A DNA stretch of 64,000 nucleotides. Origin: Rhizobium leguminosarum bv. viciae USDA 2370. GTDB taxonomy: Bacteria > Pseudomonadota > Alphaproteobacteria > Rhizobiales > Rhizobiaceae. The position numbers were made by a program, and so were the translations under genes. The notes beneath the pieces are model-generated. The model searched no databases and was not told the DNA's origin. It was given only the letters and a program-made list of their open reading frames with translations. Positions 47,123-54,927 of the stretch are shown here, piece after piece. The DNA is taken from NCBI RefSeq assembly GCF_002008365.1, contig NZ_MRDL01000036.1, forward strand, positions 485,676-549,675, given 5' to 3'. Every line of letters starts with the position of its first letter. The stretch's first letter is position 1.

Positions 47123-47150
47123 CCCCTCTGCCCGGGCCTGGGCAGAGGGG
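47123..47150. terminator. Hairpin after the GNAT gene
   Basis: CCCCTCTGCCC / GGGCAGAGGGG form a perfect 11-bp stem with a 6-nt loop, 25 bp after the GNAT stop. No T-run follows, so termination is likely but unproven. Confidence 0.55.
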
Positions 47151-47292
47151 ACTCACACGGCACGCCGGTAAAGCTGTAGCAAACAATGCTGCTCTGGCGC
47201 GACCGCTTCCCAAATCCTGCAAACCTGATAGCAAATAAGGCGGGTTAAGGAACAAACGGCGGCCGCGCTGCTACGGCCGGCAAGGGGGCAGC

Positions 47293-47844
47293 ATGCGCTT
47301 CATGGCAATTCTTTCGATCAGCCTCGCCATCGGTCTGGCGGGGTGCTCTCAGGTGGCGGAAAAGGCGGAGAACGCCGCCAACCGCTCTTACACCAGCTAT
47401 GCGCTGGGCAAGCCCTATACGGAGGTCGCCAATCTTGGCCAGTCGCCAATGGCGCAGCTTTCCGGCTCCGACGCAACCTTCGGGCCGATGATCGGCGCGA
47501 CGCCATTGATGAACGGCATGACGATCTACCGGCATATGGCGCCCGGCGCCCAGACCGAGACCGGCACGAATTTCGCCGGCCTGGTCGGCAGTTCCACGAT
47601 TTCGCAGAACAACCGGCTTTCCTATTTCCTGGTGGGCGCCGACGGAATCGTCAAGGATTGGGCCACGGGCTCGGTACAGGGCAGCGCCAGCGATTGCGTG
47701 CAGTATATCGGTGGCATCATCAACCGCTGCAACGATATGCGGCAGCTCCAGGCTTCACTCGCGCTCTATGACGTCAGGGTGGCGACCAAGGCCGGCCAAC
47801 CTATATCCAGCTGGGGCGAACCGGCCGCACCCGTAGTCAACTGA
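47293..47844 (+). CDS. Putative lipoprotein
   Basis: The 183-residue protein MRFMAILSISLAIGLAGCSQ has a clear lipobox (LAGC, lipidated Cys18). The mature part includes GKPYTEVANLGQSPMAQLSG, NRLSYFLVGADGIVKDWATG and DCVQYIGGIINRCNDMRQLQ, with two cysteines that may pair. I do not recognise a named family. GGGGG before ATG 47293 is the ribosome site. It is expected to be anchored to a membrane, facing the periplasm. Confidence 0.8.
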   Translation: MRFMAILSISLAIGLAGCSQVAEKAENAANRSYTSYALGKPYTEVANLGQSPMAQLSGSDATFGPMIGATPLMNGMTIYRHMAPGAQTETGTNFAGLVGSSTISQNNRLSYFLVGADGIVKDWATGSVQGSASDCVQYIGGIINRCNDMRQLQASLALYDVRVATKAGQPISSWGEPAAPVVN

Positions 47845-47908
47845 GGATGCGCGCCAGCCGGGATGAGGTCACTACCTTACCCGGCGGCGAGCGGATGCCT
47901 TGGATGGC

Positions 47909-48014
47909 CAAAGCATGTCACGCAAATGTGTGGAGCGGTTTCGCGATAAACACATGCGCGAAACCAAAGGCGAAAGCGCGGTAAGCGAACTTAAAGGTTC
48001 GCTACGCGCTTCAG
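47909..48014. repeat. Mosaic repeat module A, copy 1
   Basis: Similar over ~105 bp to 57924-58024. Shared words are GCATGTC, CGCAAA, AGCGGTTT, GCGATAA, ACATGCG, GAAAGCGCG and AGCGAA. It is internally palindromic (GCATGT/ACATGC). Confidence 0.7.
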
Positions 48015-48146
48015 GCGCCGAAATCGTCCATGAAGGATGGATGGATGGCGGGCTTGCGCTCTTCGCGTGCGTCGCGAATACGCTGGGGAACCGCGCCGAG
48101 ACCAGCAACGAAGCGGGTCAGGAGATTGCGGTGGAAAAGTTTCTGT

Positions 48147-48239
48147 ATGGCACTCATGGCAGTTTACTCATTCTTTTTTTTGTTAGCTGGCAGCATATAT
48201 TTTGCGCAAGCTGCTATCGCAATGGGCAATTTTACATGA
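48147..48239 (+). CDS. Possible 30-residue membrane peptide
   Basis: The frame MALMAVYSFFFLLAGSIYFA...AIAMGNFT is nearly all hydrophobic and could be a single-helix membrane peptide. GGTGGA lies 10 bases before the ATG. There is no homology evidence, so chance cannot be excluded. Confidence 0.25.
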   Translation: MALMAVYSFFFLLAGSIYFAQAAIAMGNFT

Positions 48240-48410
48240 CAGTTATGCGACAGTGCATGGCTTGAGGCATTGGGCCTGAAAAACGATCACATTGGCGTTA
48301 GAAGCGGCCGCCGAGGCCGCTCAGCCCCTATAAGTCCTCGCATACCCTCGTGATGGCGTGGTAGATTGCAAACTTCGGCTAAAGCCGTGCCCCTCCGAGG
48401 AGAAGCTCAG

Positions 48411-48611
48411 ATGAACCGATTTTTCGCATTTATCGCGACCGGAACGCTGATCAGTCTTGCCACGATCACTTCGGCTTGCACTTCATCCGGAAGCCTCGAC
48501 CAGACGTCGTCAATCGGCGGCGGTTATGGCGGTTACTATGAGCGTCAGCCGCTTAATCCGGCGTGTGGGGGTGGGTTCAGGCCGAGCGATGGCCGCTCTT
48601 GTAGCTATTAG
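48411..48611 (+). CDS. Small lipoprotein with CSY C-terminus
   Basis: The 66-residue protein MNRFFAFIATGTLISLATIT has lipobox TSAC (Cys23), a Gly/Tyr-rich middle (GGGYGGYYERQP) and the tail GGGFRPSDGRSCSY. GAGGAGAAG precedes ATG 48411. The convergent gene at 48715 encodes a relative with tail FGNDRPCSY. Such small rhizobial lipoproteins have no known role. Confidence 0.7.
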   Translation: MNRFFAFIATGTLISLATITSACTSSGSLDQTSSIGGGYGGYYERQPLNPACGGGFRPSDGRSCSY

Positions 48612-48714
48612 AATTGTGCGCCGATCGGGCATGATGCCGCCGGACGAAGTCGTGTGATACTGGCCATCCCCACAGACGAACCATCGCGGCAATCAGACTT
48701 CTCATTTTCCAGCG

Positions 48715-48909
48715 CTAATAGCTGCACGGACGATCGTTGCCGAATCCATCGCGGCAGGCAGGCCGGAGCGCAAAGTCAGCGCTCTGAGCGGTATAGCCGA
48801 CCGAACCCGTCTGCACCGAGTCGTTTGAACTCGTGGTGCACGACGACGCCGATACGGTAATGACGAAGACGGCTGTCATGGCCCCCGATAGTTTGCGAGT
48901 TTGAAGCAT
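48715..48909 (-). CDS. Small lipoprotein with CSY C-terminus, paralogue
   Basis: The 64-residue protein MLQTRKLSGAMTAVFVITVS has lipobox SASSC (Cys24) and ends PACRDGFGNDRPCSY, matching its convergent neighbour in the lipobox position and the two C-terminal cysteines. GTGGGGAG directly precedes ATG 48909. A longer frame to 48996 lacks signal-peptide character. Confidence 0.68.
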   Translation of the reverse strand: MLQTRKLSGAMTAVFVITVSASSCTTSSNDSVQTGSVGYTAQSADFALRPACRDGFGNDRPCSY

Positions 48910-49225
48910 CTCCCCACCCCTTACTGTCCAAAGTGTCCGTATAATCCTGGCAAGTAGGGCCGATGAGGCGTTCCGATAACTGTCGTTGCCGATCAAGATT
49001 TTGTTATTGGCTGAAAACCCCTTCGCCAGCGCTCGCTGCCACGATCAAGGTTGGCCTCTACGCCTACAGATGTCGTTTGTTTGGACAACGATATGGGGAG
49101 CCGCAGTCTGTTCAAAGGGGTCCCATTCATCCAGTCGATTTCGCTATTTGGTCTACGCGGGAATCGGCATCAATGCGAAGGAGCTAGACATTGAGGGCGG
49201 TGCCTTCGGCTTGATGAGAAATTGA
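48910..49225. other. Intergenic stretch before the truncated membrane gene
   Basis: About 315 bases. Overlapping short frames (for example 48986-49225) show no family features or ribosome site. It must hold the promoter of the 49226 gene, but I cannot identify it. Confidence 0.4.
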
Positions 49226-49609
49226 ATGAGCACGGCATTTGCCTTTCTAGGTTGGTTTGCCACCATTTACATGGGCTGGAACCTGCTCACGTCTCTTTTC
49301 GTGCCGAGCCGAAGGACGTCCAAATTGAAGCGTGCTGGAATCGCCTTTCTTGTCCTAACCGCCTCGATCTTGATCGGCGGCATTTTGTTCGAAAACGATG
49401 CGCGGAATGAGGGCTCTGAAAGTGTGAACGACAGGCAAGAAGCCAATAGCGTCGGCATATACGATCCTGCAGTTTGGAAGGCCGAGAAGGAGGGCCGTCG
49501 AAGGCCTTCGGCGATCTCGACGTCGACGGTCACCAGGTTGCCAATCAGCTCTTCCGGCTTCACCACTTCACGTTTGGCACGAACGACGAGCTTTATCTCG
49601 AAAAGTTGA
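49226..49609 (+). pseudogene. Truncated two-helix membrane protein, fused out of frame context to vgrG antisense
   Basis: The first ~91 residues look genuine: MSTAFAFLGWFATIYMGWNL, a second helix AGIAFLVLTASILIGGILF, then ARNEGSESVNDRQEANSVGI and YDPAVWKAEKEG, which resembles a rhizobial family that normally continues for another 60-100 residues. From ~49499 the frame runs antisense to the vgrG remnant and encodes only Ser/Thr-rich nonsense. The gene was cut by a rearrangement at the palindrome CGAAGGCCTTCG (49499-49510). Confidence 0.65.
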
Positions 49610-49764
49610 TTTACCCCTTCCTCGACCGACATCCTCTCCGGTAGGAGCTGGTCGTCACCCAACGGTGACGTAAGCTTTATAACGCGATTTGCTTGGATGA
49701 AATCGGAAGACAAAAAGAGGTCGTTCAAAACGTTCTCCGAATGAAATCCCTGAGATACGCTCAA
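49504..49764 (-). pseudogene. vgrG 5' remnant (type VI secretion tip protein)
   Basis: About 87 residues are recognisable: FIQANRVIKLTSPLGDDQLL, PERMSVEEGVNQLFEIKLVV and KPEELIGNLVTVDVEIAEG. This is the N-terminal start of the VgrG spike (gp27-like domain), which normally exceeds 600 residues. It stops abruptly at 49504, where the truncated plus-strand gene begins. No other type VI secretion gene is visible. It looks like a leftover of a rearranged vgrG island. Confidence 0.75.
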
Positions 49765-50153
49765 TCTAAGGTTCTATAATCATCAATATCGGCGGCAAGT
49801 AGGAACCTCTGAGGGTCTGTCAACCCCGGCACTCGGAAAGCGTGTGGAGTCGATTGAGACCCGACGGCAGATCAAGTTGGAGCTGCTTACTAGCCGCACA
49901 TGAAAGATATCATCGATACCTGGTGAAATGACTGGGGATGCTAACCTGCCCACATGAATAACAACTACATCATCGAGCAAGCTGCAGAGCTGATCAGACC
50001 CTATCAGACCCTATCAGACCACGGGCGGTCGCTTGTTTGGCGACGTCGGTGCCGTGGCGATATCAAGCACGGGAAACCGGTAATTGCGAACAAGTTATTG
50101 TTGCATTAGATATTCACCAAGACGAGATTTCGTCCACGGAGAAGGAGGACAGC
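49765..50153. promoter_or_regulatory. Promoter region of the three-gene operon
   Basis: A 389-base gap between the vgrG remnant and the operon. TTGCGA (50084-50089), 17 bp, TAGATA (50107-50112) is a credible sigma-70 promoter 40 bp before ATG 50154. A tandem ATCAGACC repeat occurs three times at 10-bp spacing (49993-50020) upstream of it. AAGGAGG (50142-50148) is an unusually perfect ribosome site. A 51-codon frame at 49954-50109 has no family features. Confidence 0.45.
49993..50020 (+). repeat. 10-bp tandem repeat
   Basis: ATCAGACC appears three times in phase with a 10-bp period (unit CTATCAGACC), about one helical turn, 64-91 bp upstream of the candidate -35. It could be a set of protein-binding sites or simple slippage. 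Confidence 0.6.
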
Positions 50154-51368
50154 ATGACCGATCTGACCGCGCAAGGGAACGCCATCGTGGCGACGGCAAG
50201 CACGGCCGTTTCCACGGTTCTGAAGGAAGGCGGCGAAAAGCTGCAGCAGGCTATCGACATTGTGAAGTCGCTCGGTCTGCGTGGTGACGTTCGCAAGCCG
50301 CAGGCTATCGTGTCGATCATCGAAGAGATCAAGGACGCCGATCCGGACCTTGCCTATTTCATCGCACGCACGCTGTCTGAGCAGGAGGCTTTCGACGACC
50401 TAGTCGTCCAGAAGATTTCCGGCATCGCCGTCGGCGACGACTATAAGGAAATCACGGCAGCCTTCGACTCCATCCGCGCCGACGCCAAAAAAGCTGTGCT
50501 TGATGCAGCCGATGGCAATGAATCCATCTGGGGCAAGATCACCGGCTTCTTCAAGGAAGCGACCCAGGGCGACATCGCCGACCGTTTCTCAAAGATCGAA
50601 GATCGTTTCGAGCAGGTCACGACGACTCTTGCGGCCCAGCTGAAGGGTGAAAAGGAAATTCTCGAAGCCTACCAGCTGTTCCGTGGCGCACTCGGCCAGT
50701 CGCAGGTCGCGGCGCTCGCGATCAAGGCGAACCTGGAAGCGACCTGGAACGCGGCCAAGGAAAAGGCGGAAACTGCGCAGAAGGCTGTTGATGATGCCCA
50801 GGCTGCTGATGAGGCGACCAAGGTCAGTCTGCAGATCGCTCGCGACAGCGCCAACGACGCTCGGTCAAAGGCCGAAGGTCAGTTTGATATCGGCAAGGAC
50901 CTCGCCGACAACCTGATGATCGCCTACAACATCACAGAAGTGACCATGAAGAAGCTGGAAGGCACCAGCAAGCTCAAGGACCGCATCTATAAGCGCTCTG
51001 TCAGCTTCTATGCCACCAACCGTTCGACGCTTGCTTCGCTGAAGGCGAACTACAACGCCACCATCGGTCTGGCCGAGGGGACCAATGCCCTGGACTCCAT
51101 GACCGGCGGCATCAATAAGTCGCTTTCCGATCTCGCGGATGTTTCCGGCGAGGTGAACGCCAAGGCAATCAGGAGTGGCTACGGAAAGACCATCGACGCT
51201 GATGTCGTCAAGACGCTGGCCGAAGCCCTTCTCGTCGAAGACGAAGAAAACGCCAAGCTCATCGAACAGAGCCGCGCGGAAGCTAGTCAGAACGCGGACG
51301 AAATTCGCGCGTCGGTCGAGGACGTCAAGCGTCGCTATGCGGCAACGGCGAACAAAATCGCAGCGTAA
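50154..51368 (+). CDS. Operon protein 1: soluble helical/coiled-coil protein of unknown function
   Basis: The 404-residue protein begins MTDLTAQGNAIVATASTAVS, has no signal peptide or membrane helix and is almost all helical. Blocks of note are IVSIIEEIKDADPDLAYFIA, GDIADRFSKIEDRFEQVTTT, LKGEKEILEAYQLFRGALGQ and a long Ala/Lys/Glu coiled coil at ~220-280. The helical layout recalls TelA-type toxic-anion resistance proteins, but I see no decisive signature. The excellent AAGGAGG site suggests high expression. It starts an operon with two further genes after 12- and 11-bp gaps. Confidence 0.85.
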   Translation: MTDLTAQGNAIVATASTAVSTVLKEGGEKLQQAIDIVKSLGLRGDVRKPQAIVSIIEEIKDADPDLAYFIARTLSEQEAFDDLVVQKISGIAVGDDYKEITAAFDSIRADAKKAVLDAADGNESIWGKITGFFKEATQGDIADRFSKIEDRFEQVTTTLAAQLKGEKEILEAYQLFRGALGQSQVAALAIKANLEATWNAAKEKAETAQKAVDDAQAADEATKVSLQIARDSANDARSKAEGQFDIGKDLADNLMIAYNITEVTMKKLEGTSKLKDRIYKRSVSFYATNRSTLASLKANYNATIGLAEGTNALDSMTGGINKSLSDLADVSGEVNAKAIRSGYGKTIDADVVKTLAEALLVEDEENAKLIEQSRAEASQNADEIRASVEDVKRRYAATANKIAA

Positions 51369-51380
51369 CGGGTAATATCC

Positions 51381-52814
51381 ATGGCAGCTTCGTCAGCATC
51401 GGGCGCGAGCCCTTCCTTCGGCGACATGTTGGGTGTTTCCAACATCATCGACGATATTCGAGCCAGCGACCGGGTGGTTGACTTTGAATTGGGGGCCGGT
51501 GAACGCCGGAAGGCCCTCATCCAGCGCCTCAAGGAGCAGAAGGCCAAGGAGGGCGTCGTCGTTAAAGATGACGTCATCGAAGCTGCCGTGGAGCAATATG
51601 AAGAGCGGCGTTTCACGTTCACGCCGATGAAATCCGGGGCTAACCGGCTCGCGGCGACGGCTTACGTGCGTCGCGGCCGGTATCTCCGCAATACGGCCAT
51701 TGCGGCGGCTGTCCTGGTGGTCGGTACGGTAGCGTACAACGTTGGCTACGATCAGTTCGTGATCAAACCGCGTGAGGCGGCCATCGCCCGCGAAGCGGCG
51801 GCAAAGGAAGCGGCGGCTCGCGAGCTTGAAACTGCGCTCACCGTTCGGCTCCCAGCCGAATTGAAGGCGGCAGTGTCGTCGGCAACCGTCGCCGCAGACC
51901 GCGTGGCGGATGTTCAGGCCAAGGCTGACATCGATAGCCGAAATACAGAGGCGCTGGCTGCCATCACCGCTCGCAACGTTGCGGGTGCTGAAACGGCAAT
52001 CCGTCAAATTGGCACTATCGAAACGTCGATGCGTTGGAAGGAACAACGGGTACAGCAGGTGGCAGCCAAGCTTGCGATTCAGCCAAGCCAACTTCAGGCC
52101 GCCTACACTTCGGCCAAGGCACTTGCTGTGGCGGTCTCCGACAATCTGGCTGTCACCGACATCGAAAGCCGCAATACCGAAGGTCTCGGCGCGATTGCTG
52201 CGAAGAATGTCGAAGGTGCGCAGCAAGCTATCGCGGCTATCGGGGTGATTGAAAGTCATCTTCGACAGGTCCAGGCGCAAAAGCAGCTTACTGGTGAAGC
52301 GGCGAACTTCGTTGCTGATGCGGACGCGTCCCTGTCTCGTTATGTTAATTCGGGCAATCCTATCGACGATGTCGCTCGTACCACGCTGACCCGTCGACTT
52401 TCGTTGATCACGGAAGCGGCCGAGGATGGCGACGGTCAGCAGATGCGTCAGGCTATGACGTCATACAAGAACCTCGTCACCTACGTTCAGAACGAAGCCA
52501 AGATTAGGATCGTCAATCGTCGTGGCGTGCGAGCCGGTGTCGAGCGGGATGGCACCCGCTGGTATCTTGTTGTCGAAGCACTTGTCGGCGGAAAGCCCGT
52601 TCCAGTCGAAGTTGGTAACAAGGAGGACGGCATTGCTGAGACGGTTCCCTACTGGGGTATTCGGGTTTCCAAGCGCCAATACACCAAAGTTCTGGACGAT
52701 TACTCCGATGACAAGATCATCGACGACGACCGTGCCGGAACGAAACCCAAGGGCTCGCTCGATGTGAACTGGACCCTTGACGCCATCGACAATCAGACGA
52801 TCACGCACTGGTAG
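51381..52814 (+). CDS. Operon protein 2: membrane-anchored protein with internal duplication and DUF6384-like C-terminus
   Basis: The 477-residue protein has a ~100-residue cytoplasmic N-terminus, one membrane helix at ~103-123 (AIAAAVLVVGTVAYNVGY), an Ala/Glu-rich coiled coil, and an internal repeat: DIDSRNTEALAAITARNVAG at ~183 and DIESRNTEGLGAIAAKNVEG at ~260, 77 residues apart. The C-terminal ~110 residues (RWYLVVEALVGGKPVPVEVG, PYWGIRVSKRQYTKVLDD, then KGSLDVNW) resemble DUF6384. That domain should lie in the periplasm. No enzyme motif is visible. Confidence 0.82.
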   Translation: MAASSASGASPSFGDMLGVSNIIDDIRASDRVVDFELGAGERRKALIQRLKEQKAKEGVVVKDDVIEAAVEQYEERRFTFTPMKSGANRLAATAYVRRGRYLRNTAIAAAVLVVGTVAYNVGYDQFVIKPREAAIAREAAAKEAAARELETALTVRLPAELKAAVSSATVAADRVADVQAKADIDSRNTEALAAITARNVAGAETAIRQIGTIETSMRWKEQRVQQVAAKLAIQPSQLQAAYTSAKALAVAVSDNLAVTDIESRNTEGLGAIAAKNVEGAQQAIAAIGVIESHLRQVQAQKQLTGEAANFVADADASLSRYVNSGNPIDDVARTTLTRRLSLITEAAEDGDGQQMRQAMTSYKNLVTYVQNEAKIRIVNRRGVRAGVERDGTRWYLVVEALVGGKPVPVEVGNKEDGIAETVPYWGIRVSKRQYTKVLDDYSDDKIIDDDRAGTKPKGSLDVNWTLDAIDNQTITHW

Positions 52815-52825
52815 GGAGATCGACC

Positions 52826-54244
52826 ATGATCTCAGGATATGACGTTTACCGCCAGTTCAGCAGCATCCGTGACGATGTCGAGCGTGACCGTCGCAACATT
52901 TCCGAGAAAATTCTCGGCTTGCAGGGCGAAGTCGACAAGCTACTTCGCGAGCAGTCTGGGCTCTTCAAAAAGTTGGCGGCATTCCACGTTTCCGCAGACG
53001 TTGCCCTTCCGGCCACCGTCGAGCGTGCGCTTGACGAACGGAAAGCCAAGGTCGCCTCCAAGAAGGAAGAGGTCGGCGAACGGACCCGCTTGATCGGTGT
53101 CTCGAAGAAGCAGGTCGCGATCTTTGACGAGAAGATCAACGCTCTCACTGCCGAAATCGAAAGCGAAGAAGCCGCGATCCGTGAGCGCTTCATGGCTGAC
53201 GAGCGGGTCAAGCCGATCTATGTTGATTTGGCGGCCGCCTCGCAGGCTCATAGCGACATGAATCGTGCGCTACAGGCTGCCAACGAAGAGCTGGCTGAAA
53301 AGCGCCTTGCGTTCGAAATGGACGAACTGTTCGTCTACCTGCATAAGCGCAAGTTCGGCACGCCGGATTACAAGGGAGGTCTCCTTCCGATCACGCGGAT
53401 GCTTGATCGTCGGCTTGCCAACAGCTTCAACTATGTCGTTCAGGCTGCCGACTACGATTTCCTCGTTGCCCGGCCGGGTATGATCGAAGATCGCATTGCG
53501 GCTCGCAAGCCGGAGCATGAGAAACTGCAGGCCCAGTATGATGTACTGGAAGCAGAATATTTCGACGTCACCAAGCCGAAGCGCGATGAGCTGGAAACTC
53601 TGAAGGAACAGCGGCAGCAGGCAATCGACAGCGGTAAGAGCCACGCCGATGCCCTTGCTACGATCAATCAGTTCCTGGCCGACGCCGCACTCGCTGAGGA
53701 CGCCGACCTGAAGTCGATCATCTCGAATTTTGCAGACTTGCTGGCAAAGCCGGATTTCCAGTCGAAGATGCGTGCGATGGCAGAGCAGACGCCTTCAACC
53801 GAAGACGACGCGACGGTTTCACGCATCCAGGCAATCGCCTCTGAGGTCGCAACCCGCGACAGCCAGATCGACGACGAGAAGCGCAATCTCTCTTCGTGCG
53901 AGAGCAAGCTTGAAGGTCTGCGCCGCATCGAAAGTGAGATCGACCACAATAACTGGCACGCGACTGGTCATACGTTCAGCGGTGTTAACGTTGGCACGCT
54001 CGCGGACGCCTTCCTTCGCGACATGATGACGGACGCGAGCGTCATTGGGCAGCTGAACGATGCGCACCGCGACCCGCCTCGACCGCGTCCGACACCATCG
54101 TCGGGCGATTTCGGTGGTGGCTTTGGTGGCAGCTCGTCCTCCAGTTCCTCCGGTGGCTTTGGCGGCTTCGACGATTCGTCGACCACCAGTTCGTTCGGTG
54201 GCAGCTCGTCCCACACGACGACCGGCGGGTTCGGTGGAGATTGA
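52826..54244 (+). CDS. Operon protein 3: long coiled-coil protein with FGG/Ser-rich low-complexity tail
   Basis: The 472-residue protein starts MISGYDVYRQFSSIRDDVER. Long coiled coils cover ~20-170 and ~225-270. A conserved-looking block between them contains FVYLHKRKFGTPDYKGGLLP and RRLANSFNYVVQAADYDFLV. A second helical region ends with HRDPPRPRPTP, then the last ~50 residues are Gly/Ser/Phe/Thr only, with five FGG units. No signal peptide or membrane helix is present. GGGAG precedes ATG 52826. The tail is typical of disordered, self-associating segments. Confidence 0.83.
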   Translation: MISGYDVYRQFSSIRDDVERDRRNISEKILGLQGEVDKLLREQSGLFKKLAAFHVSADVALPATVERALDERKAKVASKKEEVGERTRLIGVSKKQVAIFDEKINALTAEIESEEAAIRERFMADERVKPIYVDLAAASQAHSDMNRALQAANEELAEKRLAFEMDELFVYLHKRKFGTPDYKGGLLPITRMLDRRLANSFNYVVQAADYDFLVARPGMIEDRIAARKPEHEKLQAQYDVLEAEYFDVTKPKRDELETLKEQRQQAIDSGKSHADALATINQFLADAALAEDADLKSIISNFADLLAKPDFQSKMRAMAEQTPSTEDDATVSRIQAIASEVATRDSQIDDEKRNLSSCESKLEGLRRIESEIDHNNWHATGHTFSGVNVGTLADAFLRDMMTDASVIGQLNDAHRDPPRPRPTPSSGDFGGGFGGSSSSSSSGGFGGFDDSSTTSSFGGSSSHTTTGGFGGD

Positions 54245-54361
54245 TTGGCAGTGGGCGATGAAAGTCACCTTCCATTTGGCAGGCGGGAGCATGTCGTCTA
54301 TCGTGTCAGTACGATATCTCCCGATGAAATAGTGGACGTTCGCATCATCGAGCCGTTCTAA
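54245..54361 (+). CDS. Possible 38-residue fourth gene of the operon
   Basis: TTG 54245 directly follows the stop of protein 3, with GGTGGAG a few bases upstream. The frame reads LAVGDESHLPFGRREHVVYR then VSTISPDEIVDVRIIEPF and stops. Its composition is protein-like rather than random, but it could be the remnant of a longer gene. Confidence 0.3.
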   Translation: MAVGDESHLPFGRREHVVYRVSTISPDEIVDVRIIEPF

Positions 54362-54570
54362 ACCTCGAATACTTTGGACATCGGCCGCCTCCTTCTGGTC
54401 CGGAAAATCAGCCGAATGATCGGCGCTTCGCGAGCGACCACAATGGCCGCTCCTGAAAGGCGACGGGTTAATGTTTCCTGGCCGCCGAACGCGGTCATCG
54501 TTGTTCGCGACGCTCTGCTGGCACCGCAGCGCGAGGGGTCTTATTCTCCGAAATAGCAAGTTGGTAGGGT

Positions 54571-54927
54571 ATGTTGTTCTTTATCCTTTTTGTTTTGCCG
54601 TACATCGTCGGCTTCGTCGCGCTTGCGTTCTGGCGACAGGGGTGGACGCTTATGGCGGCAACCGTCGCAATGATTGTTGTTTATTTCTTTTCTATAGGAT
54701 CAGGGGATGGCCCAGGCGCGTTCGCGGCGGATGCCCTTCCAGCTGTCCTCGCGGCTGGAATTGCAGCCGGGCTAGTAACCAGCGTCATTGCCATGACGTC
54801 GAACTATCGACCTGGCTGTAGCGGCAATGTTCCCACTCGGATATATCGCTGGTTATACGGTGATCAGGTACTTCTGAAGCCCTCAGGGATATCGCGCCCG
54901 TCCGGAAACTACGTGGGAGCGGAATAG
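54571..54927 (+). CDS. Small membrane protein of unknown function
   Basis: The 118-residue protein has three likely membrane helices: MLFFILFVLPYIVGFVALAF, LMAATVAMIVVYFFSIG and LPAVLAAGIAAGLVTSVIAM, then a soluble tail (YRPGCSGNVPTRIYRWLYGD). TAGGG lies before ATG 54571. It follows the coiled-coil operon after ~210-330 bp and could be an accessory part of it. Family not recognised. Confidence 0.55.
   Translation: MLFFILFVLPYIVGFVALAFWRQGWTLMAATVAMIVVYFFSIGSGDGPGAFAADALPAVLAAGIAAGLVTSVIAMTSNYRPGCSGNVPTRIYRWLYGDQVLLKPSGISRPSGNYVGAE

Larger units (their letters stand above)
47845..48410. other. Intergenic region with module A repeat
   Basis: About 565 bases with no strong gene. 47909-48014 is a module A repeat. 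A tiny membrane-peptide frame lies at 48147-48239. The stretch 48160-48240 is T-rich, unlike the surrounding DNA. Confidence 0.5.

Noticed and set aside
49993..50020. Tandem repeat as a CRISPR array
   Set aside because: A 10-bp unit repeated without spacers; no cas genes anywhere in the window.
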